Source: Pedobacter sp. BAL39
GTDB taxonomy: Bacteria; Bacteroidota; Bacteroidia; Sphingobacteriales; Sphingobacteriaceae
DNA length: 64,000 nucleotides
Assembly: GCF_000170795.1 (NCBI RefSeq)
Contig: NZ_ABCM01000015.1
Location: 1 to 64,000 of the forward strand
Direction of reading: 5' to 3'
Shown here one piece after another: positions 10,001 to 20,600 of this stretch. The notes under the pieces were generated by a model that was not told the origin of the DNA, searched no databases, and saw nothing but the letters and a program-made list of their open reading frames with translations. A program made the translations under genes and the position numbers. The first letter of the stretch is position 1. Each line of letters opens with the position of its first letter.

Positions 10001-13000
10001 TTCCAATGCCCCAAGTAATGGCAGGGACTACGATTTTATTCCTGCGTATTGTAAGGTGTCTGAAGTGCAGATTACCGGTGACCTGGCGGAGGTAAAGTTT
10101 GAGATGATCAATGAGGCCGATGTGGAGATGAATCCGATCAGGTTCGCGGCCTGGCAGCGCTTAAAAAATGAGTATCCGAGATATGCCTATCCAGGTTATC
10201 AGAATAGGGTGAAAGACAATCCCGGAGGTGTGCAGGCTGCGGTCAATGCCATTCTTGGGGCTGCAAGGAACCTCTCTGAACTTAAGGAAAACTTTTATAA
10301 AAAGGCCCAAAGGAAGGGATATGCCAGGGAACTGGTCAAGGAAAAGAGTTTTGTACGTATTGCAAAGACCTCGGGAGTGAAGATCGGCGGCGGATTGAGG
10401 GTGAAAAAAGTCATGATCGAAGACAACTGGGATGATTTTACAGGCGACCAGGTCCCTCGGGCGATTTACGGGCAGAGTTACGAGTATACGACCATGCGTG
10501 ATGGCGTCAGGATCAGCAGCGGCGTAGTCAGTTATGAGCCATCTATTGGTAACGATGAAAATCCGTTGAAACAACCTGTGCCTTATGTACAGAAGATCAA
10601 AGGGGCCATCAATAATTTCTTTGAACTCGAAGAACCATTTGGGGAATCGTTTTTTCCTGCTCCGGAAGTTGCTTACAGCAAAGTTATCGTAAGGGACCTG
10701 GAGGCTGGTGGCGAAGAGGTGGAACTGCCTAAGACGGGGTATATTGTCAATGAGTTTTATACCGCGAAGGACTTTCCTGTATTTGTGAAGGCTACTGATA
10801 TCCAGAGGTACAATCCACGGCCTGCCTTTAGTTATTCCCTGATCAAGACCAATAGTATTGAGGAAATGGTATTGTCGCAGGGGTACAGCATAGAAATTAA
10901 CGACATGCACGGAAAGCCAAAGGCGGTGAAGGTGTTCAACGCCTCTGGTGCAGAGATTTCCGGTACGGAGTATTTTTATCAGGTGCAGGATCCGAAAGCG
11001 CAGGCGCTCCGGCTGAACAATGTGGTCAAGGTTGTTAACCCGGATGGTTATGTGGTAGACAAGGTTCTGGGAAGGGATATTGAATTTTTCACTGACTTCA
11101 GGGAGCAGGAAACTTCCAACAATGGTACTGCGGTAAACCTCGGAGTGGATGTGATCCCATTCTTTTTTGGTTTCCCTTTACCAATTCCACATTGGCCTAC
11201 AAACGGGAATAACGAATACAAACTGTTCCGCTCAGCCTGTGCAGTCAAGGTGGTCAGAACAACTGGCATCATTAATAAGGTGGTAAAGACAGAGAATGGC
11301 TCGTCAATAGCCATTGAAAATGTGGCTTATGACGGTCTGACGGGTGAGGCACTGGTGACACGTACACAGAATGAATTTAAGAAATACCTGTACAGTGTGA
11401 ACCTGCCCGCATATTGGGTGTATAAAAAGATGGGTGGTGCCTATCAAAACCTGGGTATGGTATTGAAAGACGTGGAGATCACTTCAGGAACGGAGATTAA
11501 TCCTGTGTACTGGTCTGTTTTGCGTCAGGGGGATGAAGTGGTGAATCTAAACAATGGTACAACGTACTGGGTAATTGATCAGACCAGGCAGGGCACCTAT
11601 TCGGATGTCTATTCGAAGGTGCTGATGGACAGGGATGGTCAGTTGGTGAGGAACCTGAACAAAAGCAATTTTAAGGTGACGCGCTCAGCGTACCGGAATT
11701 TACTCAGTCAGGGCGCAGCGAGTATTGTTTCATTGGGAGATCCATTGAGAACAGGAAGGCTGATGCTGTACTCGGACCAGGACCTTGGAGATTATAAGCT
11801 GATCAGCGCATCAGCCGCAACATATAGCGAAGATTGGGCGAGTAAGCTGGATTGCAGTTTAACTAAGCTCAAGCCACCGATAGCAAATACCAATCATTGT
11901 TTTAGTTTCATCTCTGGTGCGCAGAGTAACCTTTATGGAAACAACGGAGCGAGAATTACGCATCCTACTGAGGGATCAACTGTCGTTGTCAAGTCTACCT
12001 ATTGGGGAGGTATAGATTATGGCGGGGGTGTGGCACGGATGGCGGAAGCCGACACCATCGCCAGACCTGCTGCAAAAATGGCTTTGGCAGCAGGTTGTAC
12101 TGAACCATATATGGGGGGATGTAATCGTAGTGAGCCCTCGCTACCGCCAAATCAGGCTCATTCCAGCTGGGCGTTAAATCGAAGTGGGATCTGGCTTTCC
12201 ATTGCCATCCCTTCGAATCTGGACGAGTGGATTGGTTTTGAAAAGGAAGTGAATATTCTTAGATCCGACATCTATTACATGGGTTTCGGTGCTGACAATG
12301 GAATGAACGTATTTATAGACGGACATTTGATTGGTGAACTGAGTACCTCATCTTCGGATTCTTATAACTACTGGACGGTTAAACCGATTGAACTCAGTCA
12401 AGGGAAACACAGACTGAGGGTGGAGTTCCTGAATAAATGTGTAGCGGACGCCAATAATGAAAGCAATGCGGGCACAGCAGGGCTGGAAATTTATGATGCA
12501 CCTTATAGCAGTTTGATAAATGGTACCTATTCCGCTTCAAATCCGCCACCTATGCTGTTTACTACCAGGGATCTCCGTGGAAAAACGGACACCCAGGTGT
12601 TCAGAACCCTGAACGGATCACGTATTTGGTATTACACAAATGAGGATGGTTCTCCATATGATGTGCTGCTGGGTTCTACACAGTATATCAATCCATTTGT
12701 GCAGGGTTACAAAGGCAATTGGAACCTGCAGGAGCAAAAAGTATTTCAGGAGCAACGTGACTATGACCGGATTTTCAATGAAGGTAAAAAAGGAATTGAC
12801 GTAAAAAATGCAGGATACCTGAGATCATTTAACTCGTTTTATACATTTTCATCCCAGGTAGGCTGGAGGAGTAGTGTTAATCCTGTAAACTGGGTGACGG
12901 CAAATGCGGTCACCTTGTATGACCGGTATGGACAAGAGTTGGAAAACAAAGATGCCCTGGGCAGATATAGTGCAGCGAACTTCGATTTCAATGGGGAGCT

Positions 13001-13772
13001 TCCGGCAGCAGTGGCTTCAAATGCGATGAACAGGGAGATTTATACCAATAGCTTTGAAGACTTCAAATTCAGGAAACAGACCGATCCCGAATGTATCGGA
13101 ACTGAATTCGCGAGTCTGACTACCGAAGGAATAGATGCGCTGACCAGTCCTGCAAAAGCGCACTCCGGAAATTACAGTCTCCGTCTGAACAGCACAGGCA
13201 TCCGCATGAAAACGCAGTTGCACAATCTGGAGCACAAAACCAACGATTATCTGATTCGCGATACAAGGGGATTTGCCTTGTCGAAAATTCCGGGAATTTA
13301 TCCTAACGGATTTGAGCCGAGACCGGCACAGCGCTACATCTTTAATGTGTGGGTGAAAGATGCACAGCCGACGAATAAATCGGTGAACATCACCGCTGGG
13401 CTGAAGGGTGTCGCTGGGGCTGAGGTACCTATGACACTGAGTTGTAAAGCCATTGTGGAAGGCTGGAAGTTGCTGGAAGGCGTCATTGACCTTTCAGGCG
13501 TTGCAGGCGACAAGCTGGAGTTCACGCTAAAGTCTAAATCTGCGGAAGTCAATATTGATGATATACGGATTCATCCGATGGATGCCCATATGAAATCCTA
13601 CGCGTACAACGATAAAAATTTCAGGCTAATGGCTGAGCTGGATGAAAATGCATTTGCCACTTTTTATGAATATGATGACGAGGGATCACTGGTGCGCGTG
13701 AAAAAAGAGACAGAGCGGGGCATTGTGACACTCAAAGAAAACAGGTCATCCTACAAAAAACGTGCACTGTAA
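7095..13772 (+). CDS. Giant SpvB/TcB-like Rhs-family protein
   Basis: 2225 residues. The ATG at 7095, four bases after the preceding stop, opens a signal-like N-terminus (MRILFERKKTRF, then a hydrophobic stretch ending near AASA). The frame is open further upstream but overlaps the lipoprotein gene. At about 55-105 is a motif typical of the SpvB/TcB N-terminus: SGDFKYNIPL, then LNLNYQSG, then WVGLGWNLNVG. The middle is a long beta-rich body, with an internal PA14/GLEYA-like patch near 1705-1800 (MGFGADNGMNVFIDG) and a carbohydrate-binding-like sandwich near 1990-2150. The last residues hold a YD-type repeat (FYEYDDEGSLVRV, about 2190), as expected for half of an Rhs cocoon. In Tc toxins TcB pairs with the Rhs/TcC protein that carries the toxin; here the matching Rhs protein is encoded at 14624. 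Pairing is inferred from order and fold signatures. Confidence 0.75.
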   Translation: MRILFERKKTRFIARVLLFVSVIQIFQPLAASALTSGPGQPEAQSFQPAGVSDMVDLVSGDFKYNIPLMDIDGYPLNLNYQSGVGIDDEASWVGLGWNLNVGAINRQLRGLPDDFAGDSVVTQHYTKPKVTVGGRITAKVEVKGKAKLGGSFTFGAFSDNYTGIGAEIGANAGISYSFANDGLMTAGMGIGVLSNTASGVDVTPNVSFSIMEHGKEVQQQRAGLSASLGYNSRSGLKSLNFGSTFKGLQANPSISFNTEPIYPKVQVPYRSDYSSFSFDVGFAAAIVFTGAGGTGYLNTRRVEKETQVNPGYGFLYAEKGKDNKSAVMDFLREKENPVIPELPNLALPVHTPDIFSYNSQVGSGQFRLYRGGTGAYFDNESTDKSGVNTLGFDAGGGLYAHGGVTFFNQSTHTTTRKWTSENNYLSRGDFQDEPSTDLNQQHVFFRKVDEKNLEDNSLSGKLNQTSLLSVTTSGKTANASFRSQSSLGSNITNISSPITKNERQMQGTMVSYLTANEASKGGLDKNIGIYDFNNLGSFEPPVNHQPIKTAQYARVTGSRKAHHLSEITVNDPAGSRSVFGLPVYNLKQEEYSFAVGASYTSKDGLVGIGASIPRNRGIDHYYHKDQTGAYAYSYLLTGVLSPDYVDKTGDGITDDDNGTGIRFNYSRIGNYKWRTPYYNATLGNTAALNKAMLADPEDDKASIVYGEKEIYYVHTIESKTKIAYFITENRKDGLGVSGINGGSDLNTRQKCLKEIRLYSKADVTKPIKVVKFDYNYELCPGTPNSIADAEPGMAKGQGKLTLKKVWFEYGGTQKGANHPYVFTYQSKIDGNVIEYATMATDRWGMFKFPVSNPGGLSNEEFPYASQDRTTADKAAALWHLQTIELPSGGKISVNYEADDYAYVQDKEAMEMVPMDLLGSTTLEGARGVKIPLSKPYPANSGLTPTAWFKKTYLNGADYMYTKAMVKISTSNAPSNGRDYDFIPAYCKVSEVQITGDLAEVKFEMINEADVEMNPIRFAAWQRLKNEYPRYAYPGYQNRVKDNPGGVQAAVNAILGAARNLSELKENFYKKAQRKGYARELVKEKSFVRIAKTSGVKIGGGLRVKKVMIEDNWDDFTGDQVPRAIYGQSYEYTTMRDGVRISSGVVSYEPSIGNDENPLKQPVPYVQKIKGAINNFFELEEPFGESFFPAPEVAYSKVIVRDLEAGGEEVELPKTGYIVNEFYTAKDFPVFVKATDIQRYNPRPAFSYSLIKTNSIEEMVLSQGYSIEINDMHGKPKAVKVFNASGAEISGTEYFYQVQDPKAQALRLNNVVKVVNPDGYVVDKVLGRDIEFFTDFREQETSNNGTAVNLGVDVIPFFFGFPLPIPHWPTNGNNEYKLFRSACAVKVVRTTGIINKVVKTENGSSIAIENVAYDGLTGEALVTRTQNEFKKYLYSVNLPAYWVYKKMGGAYQNLGMVLKDVEITSGTEINPVYWSVLRQGDEVVNLNNGTTYWVIDQTRQGTYSDVYSKVLMDRDGQLVRNLNKSNFKVTRSAYRNLLSQGAASIVSLGDPLRTGRLMLYSDQDLGDYKLISASAATYSEDWASKLDCSLTKLKPPIANTNHCFSFISGAQSNLYGNNGARITHPTEGSTVVVKSTYWGGIDYGGGVARMAEADTIARPAAKMALAAGCTEPYMGGCNRSEPSLPPNQAHSSWALNRSGIWLSIAIPSNLDEWIGFEKEVNILRSDIYYMGFGADNGMNVFIDGHLIGELSTSSSDSYNYWTVKPIELSQGKHRLRVEFLNKCVADANNESNAGTAGLEIYDAPYSSLINGTYSASNPPPMLFTTRDLRGKTDTQVFRTLNGSRIWYYTNEDGSPYDVLLGSTQYINPFVQGYKGNWNLQEQKVFQEQRDYDRIFNEGKKGIDVKNAGYLRSFNSFYTFSSQVGWRSSVNPVNWVTANAVTLYDRYGQELENKDALGRYSAANFDFNGELPAAVASNAMNREIYTNSFEDFKFRKQTDPECIGTEFASLTTEGIDALTSPAKAHSGNYSLRLNSTGIRMKTQLHNLEHKTNDYLIRDTRGFALSKIPGIYPNGFEPRPAQRYIFNVWVKDAQPTNKSVNITAGLKGVAGAEVPMTLSCKAIVEGWKLLEGVIDLSGVAGDKLEFTLKSKSAEVNIDDIRIHPMDAHMKSYAYNDKNFRLMAELDENAFATFYEYDDEGSLVRVKKETERGIVTLKENRSSYKKRAL

Positions 13773-13784
13773 AGGTAAAAGGAT

Positions 13785-14576
13785 ATGAGAAAGAAATTGA
13801 TAAAGGTTATAGGCATTGCAGGACTTCTGGTCATTGGAGGAACATCCCTCTATGCCTGGTCTGTTTACCGTAATGCAAAAGTTATTGAAGTTGCCAAAGA
13901 CAACGCAATAGCAGATACCCTGGGTGTTGCAGCACCGGACACTGCCCTGGTACGTCTGTTTACAAAAGTTTCTGCGGGACTGGATCCGAATAGAAAAGAG
14001 TTTCTGCTGACCGGTGTGCTGGATGTCGTGAATGGCGCTGACAGCACCGATAATATGAACCGCGCAGATTACCTGTTCAGCAAAAAGGGGAAAGAATTTT
14101 ATTTTAAACTTGGGCAGACAGAGGTTTTTAACCTGAAGAGCTTCTACCTGTTCATCGATCACGCGCAGAAGAAAGTCATACTTTCCAAACAGAAGCAGAT
14201 CAATGCAGGTAATGTGATGCCCGATCTTCAGCAGATGATCGCACAGATACAGGGAGAGGGCTTCGAGGTGAGCCGTATACAAACGGAAGGAAATGAGCAG
14301 ATCACTTTGTCCAATCCGCATCATTTGAGCTGTAAGGAGTTTAGTCTTGCATTCGATGAGACAACGTTGAAGCCGGCATTGCTGCGCTTCAGGTTAAGTG
14401 ATGGCGAGGAGCCAGAGAACAAAAAGAGGGATCAGGTACTGAACCTTCGGATCATGGAATCGGCAACAAAATCCGATCTGGAACGCTATGCCAGTAAAAA
14501 GGTGGTGGAGCAGAAGGACAGACATTGGGTGCTGAGCGAAGAATACAAAGCTTATGATTTGATTACAATGATGTAA
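13785..14576 (+). CDS. Membrane-anchored protein of unknown function
   Basis: 263 residues. One N-terminal hydrophobic segment (about 5-26, IGIAGLLVIGGTSLYAW) after a lysine-rich start suggests an inner-membrane anchor or uncleaved signal, with the rest in the periplasm. The soluble part alternates short strands with amphipathic segments and is loosely reminiscent of LolA-like folds (SLAFDETTLKPALLRF), but no family is claimed. The gene starts 12 bases after the TcB-like gene and ends 47 bases before the Rhs gene. That sandwich position implies a dedicated assembly or export role for the pair (inference). Confidence 0.6.
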   Translation: MRKKLIKVIGIAGLLVIGGTSLYAWSVYRNAKVIEVAKDNAIADTLGVAAPDTALVRLFTKVSAGLDPNRKEFLLTGVLDVVNGADSTDNMNRADYLFSKKGKEFYFKLGQTEVFNLKSFYLFIDHAQKKVILSKQKQINAGNVMPDLQQMIAQIQGEGFEVSRIQTEGNEQITLSNPHHLSCKEFSLAFDETTLKPALLRFRLSDGEEPENKKRDQVLNLRIMESATKSDLERYASKKVVEQKDRHWVLSEEYKAYDLITMM

Positions 14577-14623
14577 GGAATGATGAGTAACGAACAACTA
14601 ACATTAGACACAACGATATAATT

Positions 14624-17600
14624 ATGGCAGCTGCTCTCCGCAACACGCTTTGTTTATTCTTTTTATTGATTCTCTTTGCAGTCAAGGGCTTTGCGAGTGT
14701 AGAACCCTATGACAACTTTATAAAGGGACAGCTCAGGAAGAACGATACCCTACTGGTAAAGGACGAGAAATTTAACAATCCGCTATTCAACTGGTCGGAC
14801 ATCACCAACATATCGGTGCAGAATGCCATCTCATTAAGGGTAATTGACGAGCAGGCCATCAGCCGTGATTTCAGCTGCAAAATAGCCTTAAAAATAGAAT
14901 ATTTCTCTGTTGCAGGGCAAACGGTTCCGACAGTGATCGACTCCGTGAAGCTAAACGTCAACTACTCGAAGCAGTCGGGCGCGGTTTATAAAAATATAGA
15001 TACTTATAAGTTCAAGGACGGCTTCCAGGTGAAGGTGACGATCCTCGACATCAGCAGCCCGGAGTTTGGTACAGAGCTGCCTCCGGTACTTCAGCTGAAC
15101 AGCCATATCCTGATCGACCGTAAGTATCTGTTCAAGCCCTTTTTGTTTATTGGAGTCAATGGTCAGTTTAATAGTGCCGGGGGTAAGATGCAGCGGCTGG
15201 GTAGTGGTTCCACTACCAATAATGGCAATCAGCTGTTATTGAGCTGGTCGCTGGTGCAGGGTGCCGAGGAGTACGACGTGGAATGGGTAACGATTGATGA
15301 AGGTTCCGAGTGGGCGAAATTGGCGAAGGATATGACGGACAACTCGCCGTCATTGCTGGATGATCAGCTAGATGCAGTGTTTCGCAACAATGCAACGCGC
15401 ATCACCACCCACGAAAATAATTACCTCATTTCCCTGTTATACAATGCCAAATACATTGCCGTCCGCATGCGTCAGGTGCAGTATGACCTGGAGGGGATAA
15501 GGCTGGAAGGCCAGTGGTTTTATAAACAGGACAATACCAATACCTATTCCATCTGGCCACTGAGCTGGCATGAGCCAACGATGAACTGGCAGTATGAGGC
15601 TGCGTTTGCTGAAGAAGGCAAGAAAAAGGAGGTCGTCAGTTACCTGGATGGAACACTCAGAGGCAGGCAGAATGTTACACTGAACAATAGTGATGATGTT
15701 GCTGTGGTACAGGAAAATGTATACGATCAGTTTGGTCGCGTGGCAGCCAATATCCTGCCGGCACCGGTAAAGGAAACGGCATTAACGACGCAATATTTAC
15801 ATTATTTCAAAGGCTTTAACAAAAACCTTTCCGGCAACAACTACAATTTCAATGACCTGAACAATGCCAATTGTGAGCCTTTTCCCAATGCGTTGAGTAC
15901 AAGCTCCGGTGCCGGGAAATATTACTCTGGTCAGAATCAGTTTATCAATGATAAACTTTATAATAAGTACATTCCTGATGCGGAAGGATACCCGCTTTCT
16001 GTTACTCAATATACGGCCGACAATACAGGGCGCATTAAGTTACAAGGAGGCGTAGGGCCGGTTTTTCAGCCTGGTATCCCTGGGGAAAGCCATACTTCCA
16101 AAAACTATTATGGTAAACCCGAACAATGGGAGCTGGACAGGATCTTTGGTAATGATGCCGGATATGCCGAGCACTACCTGAAGAATATGGTGGTTGACCC
16201 CAATGGGCAGATCAGCGTCAGTTACCTGAATGCTGCAGGCAAAGCTGTTGCCACCGCGCTGACAGGGAAAGTACCTGCAAATGTGGATTCGCTGGATAGC
16301 AGGACCATTCCCAAATCGCAGATCACCCATCTGCTCAAACCAGATCAGTTCAAGTTCTCGGGAACTGACCTGAAGCTGACCGCCACCACCACTTTCCTGG
16401 CTGCGGTTACGGGTGCAGATACCCTGGGTTATGATGTAGAGCAGCTCATCAGCTTTTACCCGGGTGGTGCTTTTGAGCCATGCAGCAATTGTTATTACGA
16501 CCTGACCATTACGGTAACGGACGACTGTGGCAATCCTGTTTACAGAAATGTTGAGCCCGTGAAGATTGGTTCAGCAACATCAAAACCTGCTCAAACTGGC
16601 ATTTTTGCAGATCGCTTTCCAATCAATATCAACCAGATCGGCGAATATTACGTCACTTTCGAGTTTGCGCTGAGCAGGGATGTCATCGAGCATTTTACCA
16701 ATGAGTACGTCACTGAGGGACAGACCAGGGGTGTGCTGAAGCAGCAGTCAGACTTTATATTACAATACCTGCAGGCGTCGAGCTTTGACGACTGCTTTTC
16801 TGACTGCAAGACGGCAGTTTCCAGGTTGGGGTCAAAAGGCGCTTTTACGGCTATGGTAAAAGCGAAACTGGCCGCTCTGGGGGATGCCAGCAACAGTTAT
16901 GATGTTTATATCAGTACACTTTATGATGGTCTGCTGGTCAGGGCGACGGCGCTACAGGCCAGCTGTGCTACTGTGACTTCACCATGTGATGTTTATCGCA
17001 CCCCAATGCTGATTGACGTATCTCCCGGAGGTCAGTATGCAATGATCGACTCTGCAGGTAACCTTTTGGAGCCGCTTACCAATGTATTGAGTTTATATTT
17101 CAGACATGGTGCATTCGATGAGCTGTCGAAAGGAAGCCCCATTTACCAGGCCAACCTGATTACAAAAGATGATGGTACAGTTACTTCTCCATATGATATA
17201 AATTTCACCATCGCGGACCTGATTAAATACTGGAGACCGGAGTGGGCAGAACAGTTTATCGTTTTCCATCCTGAATACTGTAAACTGCTTTTCTGTATGG
17301 AGAATAGCGCCTCTTCCAGCTGGGATGAGCAATTGCAGGAGACTGTAGCAGAGGCAGACCTTGCTACGTTGCTGAATGGCAACCGTTACGACCGCTCAAA
17401 TCCAATCTGGCTTTTGTCGAGTGATCCATTTTTCCAGGCAGGTAGTGCAGGATTTATGTATAGGGATAGTATTGCCGCTGATCTGACCCAATACAGCAGA
17501 TCTGTATTGAAACAACCAGGACTGGCCTTAAAGAACATCTGTCAGGTGGTTGATTTTCAACTATACTGTGCCGATGCTTCAGGAACTACCAATCAGCAGA

Positions 17601-20600
17601 ATACTCAGGACACCTGGCTGAACTGTACACCGGTAGAAGATTGCAGGGTCATTGATCGCGAATGGGAGTTTTACCGGGATATGTACCTGGAGTTGAAACA
17701 GCTTTATTTCCAAAGAGTACGTAAAGAAACTACCTGTCTGAATTCATGTGAAGTTGGAACGCCCATAAAAGTACCCGAGGTCATTCCTGAAGATTGTATT
17801 TATGATGGGCCTACCACCAATTCTGACAGGTCGGTTGCCGGTCAGGCGATATCAGGTTTGTTGGACGCCATGCCTAATGGTGCCATAGAAATGTGGACGC
17901 ATAACACAAGTGGTGCTTCAAGACAATTTATTACTGCCAGCCCGGATATGAAGTACATGGTGCAGAGCTGTATCAATGGCAACCTGCTGAGTGTAGATCT
18001 TTTCTCGTTATCACAATACAGCCCTGACAATGTCAATATTGACTTGTCTAAACATTTTTCTGTAGACATCAGCGACCAGCTGCCATTGAAACCATGGTTG
18101 CATGTCGTTTATCAGTCGGTAAATGGCGTTTCAGAAATCTGGGTGGGTGGCAAGAAATATCCGTTGCTTCCTGATGCACCTCCGGCAGGATGCAGCTGGG
18201 AGATTACGAGTAGTCCGCTGACGATGCCGGACAACTTTGATGATCTCCACCACCTGCGTTTATATACAGGGCGTAGCATGACTGCTTATGAAATTGCAGC
18301 CAATGCGGCGAGCAAATGTTTCCTTGCGTCGGACCATACTGCTATGCGCTGGTTCCGTTTCAACGTACCGGGCAGCATGCCATTGAGGCTGGCCAGGGCA
18401 AACGGGGCGCTGGTACAAAGTTGTCCGGAGACCTTGCTGACGAAAGTACCGCGGTTTGTAGTAATAGATACCGAAGGACTCGTGAGCTCGACCCCTGGTG
18501 CTGTTACTGAGGACGTGCTTGATAGAAACAATATCCTTCTGGCACAGCAGATCCGAGCTGCGGTAGAGGGCATGTCGGAGGTCTGGATTTCCAGGTTACA
18601 GCCAGGCCTTGATCTTGGCGGCTACAGCTCAGAGACCGTTACTGTATTGAAAACTAAGTTAAGTGAGCTGGCCATTGCGGGTGGTGACATGAAACATCCG
18701 ATGGGTGCAAGCTCATTGCCTGCAGGGCAGACGATCATGGTTGGCTCACAGGCATGCCACAATTTTGGGGAGGTGATCAAAAGTGTATTGGGCCTGAATG
18801 GCTTTACCAATGAGCTCAACCCATGGCTGCTGGATGCTCCGGACCCTTACGATGTGAAATCACAAACTGCGGAACTTGTCATTTCGAATTCATCTGCAGA
18901 CATCTGTGCGAAGCTGAATGCTTTAAATACTGGTGGCTGGAATACTTCAGAATTTTATGCACAGCTAAGCAACCGTTATGGAAGGGCAATGACCCTCTCG
19001 CCGGCAGATTTTGCTGTATTGATAAAAGGATGTACCAATTGTAAGTACTTGCTGTCGAAAGATACCAAACTGCCAGTCTTCCTGCAGGCAGAGTCAAAAG
19101 GCTGTATCAGTCGCGCAGAATATACAGCGGCTATGGCAGACTTGGCCAGTGCCTTTAATGGCGTTCCCGACAGCACATGGAGTAACCGCGAGGTGATTGT
19201 GGCGAACTATCTGAACCAGAAATGGGGATTTGGACTTGGTTACGATACCTACAGCAACTTCGCATCCGGTACAGCGGACCTATTGTGTAATGAGCCTCCC
19301 TACGATTCTGTTGAAGAGGATGTTTATGCCTGTGCGAAGAGCCTGATTGAACTGGCGTTTGGTTATGGCAGCAGGGACTATGAGTTATACATTGCCGAGG
19401 AGAAGCTGAAATTCAGATCGGCCTATATCAATACCTGCGCTGCGGCGAAATCAAATGTTCGTTTGTATACGAAACAGCAGATCTATCATTATACGTTATT
19501 TTACTATGATCAGGCGGGCAACCTTGTTCGAACTGTACCTCCTGAGGGGGTAACCTTCCTAACCGATAAGGAGATGGAGCTGGTAGATAAAGTACGTGAC
19601 CGCTCTGATGAATATTGTAATTATGACGGCCCTGCCAGTGTCTCTAATAAAGTGACGGCATTAAGCAGCCTTTCGCAGACCCTGCAGAATACCACCAATA
19701 GTGCGGTGGAAATGTGGTTGCACAATGATATTGAAGGCGGTAGACAATTTATTTCGGCTACGCCGGATATGAAGTATATGTTACATGCTTGTCAGAATGG
19801 AAAGCTGCTGACTGTAGAGATTTTTAGCCTGAGCCAGACTGCGGCCGACAATGTAAGGATCACGTTGACCAACAGGGTTACCGCTGATATCGAAGACCTC
19901 CTTCCGCTTTCGCCGTGGATGCATGTGGTGGTGCAGGGAATGAACATGGGACAGGGCAACCTGGAGATTTATGTGAACGGTAAACGCTATGATGCTGTGC
20001 CGGGTGCACCATCTGCTGGATGTTCATGGTCTATCAGAAGCAATCCGTTGCGGATGCCGGATAATTTCGAATCCATTAAACACTTGCGTACTTACCTGGG
20101 ACGTCTGATGACGCCAGCTGAGATTGCCGCGAATGCGGAAAGCAGCTGTTTCCTTGCCAGTAACCATTTAGCGATGTCATGGTACAGATTTAACGTTCCT
20201 CCGATGGGTGGGCCAACGACGATCGCCGATAACAGTACCCAGGAAACACAGTATAACGGAGTTTATCCTAAACATGGTTTATTAACTACCTATGCTTACA
20301 ATACGACCAATCAGGTAGTCAAACAGCGTACTCCTGATGGTGGAACAAGTAAGTTCTGGTATGATTACCTGAGCAGGCTGGTGGTGTCGCAGAATGCGAA
20401 GCAGGTAGAAAACAATAATTTCAGCTATACCAAATTTGACGTCATTGGTCGTACTGTTGAGGTTGGTCAGAAAAGGGCAACGGGAACGGGATTGGCTGAT
20501 CCTGAGTACCTGTCCAGTTCAAGTTACCAGAATTTCCTGGGAATGGGCAGCGATAGTCAGATTACACAAACTGTTTATGACGTACAACCTGCTGCATCTT

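Noticed and set aside
10161..10910. Open frame of 249 codons on the minus strand inside the TcB-like gene
   Set aside because: Shadow of a well-supported gene; no signal, domain or start context.
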